DNA of 27,869 nt, taken from the NCBI GenBank assembly GCA_000432255.1, contig HF989887.1:1-27869 (forward strand), read 5' to 3'. The stretch is from Acholeplasma sp. CAG:878. GTDB lineage: Bacteria > Bacillota_I > Bacilli_A > RF39 > UBA660. Positions 22,864-27,869 of the stretch are shown here, piece by piece. Made by a program: the position numbers and the translations under genes. The notes beneath the pieces are model-generated. The model was not told the DNA's origin. It was given only the letters and a program-made list of their open reading frames with translations, and made no database searches. Positions within the stretch are counted from its first letter, which is position 1. The number at the start of each line of letters is the position of its first letter.

Positions 22864-24219
22864 ATGAATGATACTATTGCAGCTATATCAACGGCCTTAG
22901 GAGTTTCGGCAATTTCAATTATTAGAGTAAGTGGTAAGGACGCTATAAATATAGTAAATAAATTAACAAAATTTAAAAAACTTGAAAATAAAGAAACTCA
23001 CACTATAACTTATGATTTTATAATGGAAAATGATGAAGTTGTTGATGAAGTTTTAATAATGCTGATGAGAAAACCAAAAACATATACGACTGAAGATGTT
23101 GTGGAAATAAATAGCCATGGTGGGATTGCCACAACTAATAAAATTTTAGAACTTTTATTAAGTAATGGCTGTAGATTAGCCGAACCAGGTGAATTTACTA
23201 AAAGAGCCTTTTTAAATGGAAGAATAGATTTAATTAAAGCAGAAGGTGTGATGGATTTAATAAGTTCTCAAACGGAAAAAGAAAGAAAAATGGCGATTAA
23301 TCAAATAAGTGGTAATGTAACAAAATTAATTGAAAATTTAAGACAAAAAATTATTGAAATACTAGCAAACATAGAAGTAAATATAGATTATCCAGAATAT
23401 GAAGATATTGTTGAATTAACTACGGAAATTCTAAAACCAAAGTTAGATGAAATAAAAGAAGAAATAGAAAAAATATTAAAAGAAAGTAAAGATGGAAAAT
23501 TAATAAAACATGGTATTAATACTGTAATTATAGGAAAACCTAATGTTGGAAAAAGTAGTATTTTAAATAATCTATTAGAAGAAAATAAAGCAATAGTAAC
23601 AGATATAGCCGGAACAACTAGAGATTGTGTTGAAGGAACAATTATAATTGACGGAATAATTTTAAACATAATAGATACTGCTGGAATTAGACAAACAGAA
23701 GATATTGTTGAAAAAATAGGAGTAAATAAAAGTATAGAATTAATTTCAAAATCAGATTTAGTATTGTATGTTTTAAATAATAACGAATTATTAACTAAAG
23801 AAGATTTAGAATTACTAGAACAAATTAAAGAAAAACCTTATATTGTAATTGTTAATAAAAAAGATTTGGAAAACAAATTAGATTTAAGTAATTTAAATTT
23901 AAAAAATATTATTTATATGAGTGCTTTAAATAATGAAGGAACAAAAGAATTAAAAGAAAAAATAAAAGAATTGTTCAATTTAGAAGAATTAGATAGTAAA
24001 AATCTAAATTATGTAACTAATGCAAGAGAATTAGCTAAATTAAATCAAACTTTAGATTCTATTAATGAAGTATATAAAGGAATAAATAATAATGTTCCAA
24101 TAGATTTATTAGAAATAGATTTAAAAAAAGCATGGGAATTATTAGGAGAAATAATTGGGAAAACTTATAGTGATGAATTAATTGACCAATTATTTAGTCA
24201 ATTTTGTTTAGGAAAGTGA
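22864..24219 (+). CDS. mnmE: tRNA modification GTPase MnmE
   Basis: With MnmG (next gene) it installs cmnm5 on wobble U34 of tRNAs. The 451 aa comprise the folate-binding N-terminal domain, a helical domain, and the inserted G domain: G1 GKPNVGKS (224-231), G2 AGTTRD, G3 DTAG (271-274), G4 NKKD. It ends in FCLGK (447-451) with the invariant cysteine. The ATG at 22864 follows GGAGGT; an upstream in-frame ATG overlaps that ribosome site and is rejected. Four bases separate it from mnmG. Confidence 0.98.
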   Translation: MNDTIAAISTALGVSAISIIRVSGKDAINIVNKLTKFKKLENKETHTITYDFIMENDEVVDEVLIMLMRKPKTYTTEDVVEINSHGGIATTNKILELLLSNGCRLAEPGEFTKRAFLNGRIDLIKAEGVMDLISSQTEKERKMAINQISGNVTKLIENLRQKIIEILANIEVNIDYPEYEDIVELTTEILKPKLDEIKEEIEKILKESKDGKLIKHGINTVIIGKPNVGKSSILNNLLEENKAIVTDIAGTTRDCVEGTIIIDGIILNIIDTAGIRQTEDIVEKIGVNKSIELISKSDLVLYVLNNNELLTKEDLELLEQIKEKPYIVIVNKKDLENKLDLSNLNLKNIIYMSALNNEGTKELKEKIKELFNLEELDSKNLNYVTNARELAKLNQTLDSINEVYKGINNNVPIDLLEIDLKKAWELLGEIIGKTYSDELIDQLFSQFCLGK

Positions 24220-24223
24220 TATT

Positions 24224-26089
24224 ATGAAATATGAAATAATAGTTGTAGGAGGAGGGCATGCTGGATGCGAGGCCGCCCTTGCTTCTGCTAAAAAAGGACA
24301 CAAAACACTTTTAATAAGTGGAAGAATAGGAAATATAGCAACAATGCCTTGTAACCCATCAATTGGCGGTTCGGCTAAAGGAATTGTTGTAAGAGAAATA
24401 GATGCCTTAGGTGGAATGATGGGAAAAGTGGCAGATTTAAGCCAAATTCAAATGAAAATGTTAAATTATGCTAAAGGACCAGCAGTTCAAGCACTAAGAG
24501 GTCAAATTGATAAAGTAACATATCCTAAAAAAATGTTAGAAATTTTACAGAGACAAGAAAATTTAGAAATTCTAGAAGGAATAGTAGAAGACTTAATAGT
24601 AGAAAATAACACTGTTAAAGGAATAGTGTTAGAAGATGGTAAAACAATAACTAGCGATGCTGTTATATTAACAACCGGAACATATTTAAAATCTGATATT
24701 TTAATAGGAGATACTAGACATAGAGAAGGACCACATGGCGAAAGACCAAGTCAACATTTAAGTGAAAATTTAGAAAAATTAGGTTTTAAAATAATTAGAC
24801 TAAAAACAGGAACGCCACCTAGAATTGCTAAAAATAGTGTTGATTTTAGTAAAATGAAATTAGAACCAGGAGATAATATAAAAAGATGGTTCAGTTTTGA
24901 TTATAAAAACGATTATTCAATATCTGAACAACAACCATGTTATTTAATTTATACTAATAATGAAACACATAAGTTAATCAATGAAAATTTAACTAAATCA
25001 AGTATGTATGGTGGATTAAATGATATAAAAGGAATTGGGCCTAGATATTGTCCATCAATAGAAGATAAAATAGTTCGTTTTAAAGATAAAGAAAGACATC
25101 AATTATTTTTAGAACCAGAAAGTTTATATTATGATGAATTATACTTACAAGGATTTTCTACAAGCATGCCAAAAGATATTCAAGAAAAAATGGTACACAG
25201 CCTAGAAGGATTGGAAAATGCTAGAATAGTAAAATATGCCTATGCTATAGAGTATGATGCAATAATGCCAACGCAATTAAACAGAAGTTTAGAAACTAAA
25301 AAAATAAAAAATTTATTTACTGCAGGTCAAATAAATGGAACAAGTGGTTATGAAGAAGCAGCGTGTCAAGGATTAATGGCAGGAATCAATGCTTCTTTGA
25401 AATTAGAAAGAAAAGAACCATTAATTTTAAATAGAAATGAAGCATATATAGGAGTATTAATTGATGATTTAGTAACAAAAGGAGTAAGAGACCCATATAG
25501 ACTATTAACCTCAAGAGCAGAATATAGATTATTATTAAGACATGATAATGCTGATTTAAGATTAAGAAATTATGGTTATCAAGTGGGATTAATTAGTGAA
25601 GAACAACATAAAAAATTAAAAGACAAAGAAAATAAAATAAAAGAAATTGAAGAAAAATTAAAAGAAATAAAATTAAATCCAAATAAAGAAAATAATGATT
25701 ATTTATTATCATTAAATTCAACAATATTAAAAGAAAAAACATCACTATATGATTTAATTAGAAGACCAGAAATAAAATTTATTGATTTAAAGAACTACCA
25801 TAACTTAGATGTTTTAGACGAAATAATTGAACAAGTTGAAATCAACATTAAATATGAAGGATATATCAAAAAAGCACTTAAAGAAGCTGAAAAATTAGCA
25901 GAATTGGAAAATAAAAAAATACCAGATGACATCGATTATTATAAAGTACCAAATTTAGCAAGTGAAGCAAAACAAAAATTAACTGAAATAAGACCAACCT
26001 CACTAGGTCAAGCATTAAGAATAAGTGGAGTAAACCCTGCTGATATATCAATATTGAGTATTTATTTAAAAAGAGGTATGTATGAATGA
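24224..26089 (+). CDS. mnmG: tRNA uridine-5-carboxymethylaminomethyl modification enzyme MnmG (GidA)
   Basis: The FAD-dependent partner of MnmE. The 621 aa have the dinucleotide-binding GGGHAGCEAA (9-18), PCNPSIGGSAKG, the GPRYCPSIEDK cysteine motif, TAGQINGTSGYEEAACQG and TSRAEYRLLLRHDNAD. A GGAAAGTGAT ribosome site lies at the mnmE stop. It overlaps rsmG by eight bases. The mnmE-mnmG-rsmG order is typical near firmicute origins. Confidence 0.98.
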   Translation: MKYEIIVVGGGHAGCEAALASAKKGHKTLLISGRIGNIATMPCNPSIGGSAKGIVVREIDALGGMMGKVADLSQIQMKMLNYAKGPAVQALRGQIDKVTYPKKMLEILQRQENLEILEGIVEDLIVENNTVKGIVLEDGKTITSDAVILTTGTYLKSDILIGDTRHREGPHGERPSQHLSENLEKLGFKIIRLKTGTPPRIAKNSVDFSKMKLEPGDNIKRWFSFDYKNDYSISEQQPCYLIYTNNETHKLINENLTKSSMYGGLNDIKGIGPRYCPSIEDKIVRFKDKERHQLFLEPESLYYDELYLQGFSTSMPKDIQEKMVHSLEGLENARIVKYAYAIEYDAIMPTQLNRSLETKKIKNLFTAGQINGTSGYEEAACQGLMAGINASLKLERKEPLILNRNEAYIGVLIDDLVTKGVRDPYRLLTSRAEYRLLLRHDNADLRLRNYGYQVGLISEEQHKKLKDKENKIKEIEEKLKEIKLNPNKENNDYLLSLNSTILKEKTSLYDLIRRPEIKFIDLKNYHNLDVLDEIIEQVEINIKYEGYIKKALKEAEKLAELENKKIPDDIDYYKVPNLASEAKQKLTEIRPTSLGQALRISGVNPADISILSIYLKRGMYE

Positions 26090-26774
26090 AATAAAGTTTA
26101 TAGAAGAATTAAAAAAATTAAATATTTCATCAGAACAAAATAAATTATTAAAGTTAAAAAAATATTATGAAATATTAATTGAAAAAAACAAAGTAATGAA
26201 TCTAACAGCAATAACTGAAATAGATGAAGTCTATTTAAAACATTTTTATGACAGCCTAACTATAAGTAAAATAATTGATTTAAATTTGTATGAAACATTT
26301 TGTGATATAGGAACTGGAGCCGGTTTTCCTGGAATTGTAATAAAAATATTTTATCCACATTTAAAAGTAACTCTTATAGAATCAATGACAAAAAGAGTAG
26401 AATTTTTAAAATATGTTATAAAAGAACTAGAATTAAAAGATATTGAGGTAATAAATGCTAGAGCAGAAGAATATGCAAAAACAAATAGAGAACTATTTGA
26501 TATAGTTACTGCAAGAGCAGTTGCAAATATAAATATATTATTAGAATATAGTATACCACTTGTAAAAATAGGAAAATACTTTGTTGCTATGAAAGGTAAA
26601 AAAGAAGAAGTAAGTACCTCTTGTCTAAATTTATTAAATACAAGTAGAGCAAAAATAGAATCATTTAATTTATTAAATGGTGATGAAAGAACATTATATT
26701 TATTTTTAAAACAAAATAAAACTCCTATTAAATATCCAAGGAAATATAATGAAATAAAAAAGAAAAATTTATAA
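26082..26774 (+). CDS. rsmG: 16S rRNA (guanine527-N7)-methyltransferase RsmG (GidB)
   Basis: Methylates G527 in the 530 loop of 16S rRNA. The 230 aa contain MNLTAIT and KHFYDSL (53-59), the SAM-binding GTGAGFPG (77-84), ARAEE and TARAVA, all standard. It starts within the end of mnmG (ATG 26082) and is the last gene before the terminator. In B. subtilis, noc follows this gene; the same order is seen here. Confidence 0.97.
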   Translation: MNEIKFIEELKKLNISSEQNKLLKLKKYYEILIEKNKVMNLTAITEIDEVYLKHFYDSLTISKIIDLNLYETFCDIGTGAGFPGIVIKIFYPHLKVTLIESMTKRVEFLKYVIKELELKDIEVINARAEEYAKTNRELFDIVTARAVANINILLEYSIPLVKIGKYFVAMKGKKEEVSTSCLNLLNTSRAKIESFNLLNGDERTLYLFLKQNKTPIKYPRKYNEIKKKNL

Positions 26775-26842
26775 AAAAAATTGAAAACAACTAAGTATAT
26801 GGGAAATGATATTTTTAAAGTATTTAATTTAAGATAACAAAG

Positions 26843-26883
26843 ACTGTTAGAAAAATAAGTGATTAATTTTCAACAGTTTTTTT
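26843..26883 (+). terminator. Terminator after rsmG
   Basis: ACTGTT-A-GAAAA pairs with TTTTC-AACAGT (one bulged A) across a 12-base loop, followed by seven T. Confidence 0.75.
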
Positions 26884-26939
26884 GAAAACAATAATTAAAA
26901 ATAGTAATTTTATTTTATATTTATAACTTATTTAAAAAT

Positions 26940-26955
26940 ATTTCCCAAATTTCCC
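26940..26955. promoter_or_regulatory. Tandem Noc half-site-like repeats upstream of noc
   Basis: ATTTCCC occurs at 26940-26946 and again at 26949-26955, a 9-bp period ending eight bases before the noc -35. Each is exactly half of the NBS palindrome. The opposite half, GGGAAAT, occurs at 26801-26807. Whether Noc binds here is inference. Confidence 0.4.
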
Positions 26956-26963
26956 AAAAATTC

Positions 26964-26992
26964 TTGTTTTATTTTCCAAAGTGTAGTATGAT
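26964..26992 (+). promoter_or_regulatory. Promoter of the noc-like gene
   Basis: TTGTTT (26964-26969), 17 bp, TATGAT (26987-26992). Predicted start near 26999; AAGGGG follows at 27012-27017. Confidence 0.6.
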
Positions 26993-27026
26993 AGTAACAT
27001 AAAAGAATTGAAAGGGGCTTTTTAGT

Positions 27027-27869
27027 ATGCAAATTGATAGAAGAGTAGTAGATTTAGACATAAATGATGTCTTACCAAACAGGTTTCAACCAAGGATTAA
27101 ATTTAATGAAATCTCAATTCAAGAATTATCAGATTCAATTAAAAAATATGGAGTAATTCAACCTATTGTAGTTCGAAAAATTGGCGATAAATATGAAATA
27201 ATTGCTGGTGAGCGAAGATACAAAGCTAGCGTTATGGCAGGAAAAACAACAATTCCAGCTATTATTAGCGACTTAAATGATAAAGATAGTGTTGAAATCG
27301 CACTTATTGAAAATGTTCAAAGAGAAGATTTAACTCCAATTGAAAAAGCAATATCATATCGTAAAATATTAGATATGGGTTATATGAATCAAGAAGAATT
27401 AGCCGAAAAAATTGGAAAATCACAATCAGCCATTGCTAACACATTAAGACTATTAACATTAAGTGAAGAAGTTCAAGAAGCCCTATTGGAAGTAAAAATT
27501 TCTGAAAGGCATGCTAGATCACTATTAAAATTAAAAAATGAAAAAGACCAAGTTAAAATGTTGAATAGAATTATTAATGAAAGATTAACAGTAAGAAGAA
27601 CAGATGAGGAGATTGAAAAAATGATGTTTGATGAAGAACCTATAAGAATAGATGATGATGCAAATACTAATGTACCATTCCAAAACGTACCTTTAGAACA
27701 ACCATCACAACCAGAAATACTTCCAATTAATGAAGTTCCAACAACACCAGTATACGATGTTCAAGAAGAACCATCATTAGTTGATGTACCTGTAACTCCG
27801 ATATATGAAGCACCAGAAGTACCAATGTATGAACCATATACTGAACCAGTACAAGAAACATACGAAACA
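27027..27869 (+). CDS. noc: Noc-like ParB-family nucleoid protein (3' end outside window)
   Basis: 281 codons are visible with no stop. Core: VLPNRFQPR (15-23), the CTP-binding GERRYKAS (61-68), ENVQREDL (95-102), and a helix-turn-helix with KSQSAIANTLRLL (131-143). ParB-family CTPases load at a palindrome and slide as clamps; Noc uses the NBS and blocks division over the nucleoid. Noc-like points: position after rsmG, Q133 and R161 in SERHAR, and an NBS at 4475. ParB-like or odd points: T139, T144, and no N-terminal amphipathic membrane helix (it starts MQIDRRVVDLDIND). From about residue 203 a Pro/Glu/Val-rich tail runs to the edge with VPTTPVYD and VPVTPIYE 17 residues apart. It could still be the only ParB of the cell. 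Confidence 0.85.
   Translation, partial: MQIDRRVVDLDINDVLPNRFQPRIKFNEISIQELSDSIKKYGVIQPIVVRKIGDKYEIIAGERRYKASVMAGKTTIPAIISDLNDKDSVEIALIENVQREDLTPIEKAISYRKILDMGYMNQEELAEKIGKSQSAIANTLRLLTLSEEVQEALLEVKISERHARSLLKLKNEKDQVKMLNRIINERLTVRRTDEEIEKMMFDEEPIRIDDDANTNVPFQNVPLEQPSQPEILPINEVPTTPVYDVQEEPSLVDVPVTPIYEAPEVPMYEPYTEPVQETYET

Noticed and set aside
1..27869. CRISPR arrays, insertion sequences, prophage genes or tRNA genes
   Set aside because: No regularly spaced repeats, transposase or phage-like proteins, or cloverleaf sequences were seen in any intergenic stretch.

Overview
The window is a low-GC (roughly a quarter G+C by eye) chromosomal origin region from a member of the Bacilli, probably an uncultured, small-genome relative of the Mollicutes/Erysipelotrichales/RF39 type. 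The gene order is the classic Firmicutes origin order. TGA is used as a stop (rsmI, mnmG) and Trp is TGG, so this is the standard bacterial code, not the Mycoplasma code. The lineage is inferred; no 16S or marker comparison was possible.

Layout. Replication starts between dnaA (minus strand) and rpmH (plus strand). oriC is bipartite, with DnaA-box clusters on both sides of dnaA (18846-18919 and 20340-20493). Every annotated gene left of oriC is on the minus strand and every gene right of it is on the plus strand, so all are co-directional with the forks. Left arm, outward from oriC: dnaA-dnaN; comK; recF-gyrB-gyrA; a 280-bp AT-rich gap with two parS sites; SRP RNA and tadA; then a ten-gene operon dnaX-ybaB-recR-bofA-holB-ricT-trmN-rsmI-pth-mfd; then a structured leader and the first 12 codons of a type IV-pilin-like gene. 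Right arm: rpmH; rnpA-yidC-jag; mnmE-mnmG-rsmG; and a ParB/Noc-family gene cut by the window edge.

How the parts connect. (1) Replication and segregation: DnaA, the beta clamp, clamp-loader subunits (tau, delta-prime), gyrase, RecF and RecR sit beside a Noc-like CTPase. The window holds one perfect Noc-binding palindrome (inside rsmI) and two parS palindromes (11167-11254), so the chromosome appears to carry both nucleoid-organising signals. The Noc-like protein has a mixed specificity code, no N-terminal membrane helix and a Pro-rich repetitive tail. (2) Competence: a short ComK homologue lacking the C-terminal tail used for MecA/ClpCP destruction in Bacillus lies between dnaN and recF, and a prepilin gene lies at the left edge. 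(3) Translation and RNA: L34, RNase P protein, Jag, YidC, SRP RNA, TadA, MnmE/G, RsmG, RsmI, Pth, TrmN and RicT.

The strongest candidate for something undescribed is the 230-nt leader in front of the pilin gene (39-268, minus). It has a promoter, a GNRA-capped hairpin, a possible pseudoknot, a strong terminator and a 35-codon upstream ORF that runs through a G9 tract into the terminator. Only tract lengths in one frame let a ribosome reach the terminator, which suggests a phase-variable, translation-coupled attenuator.
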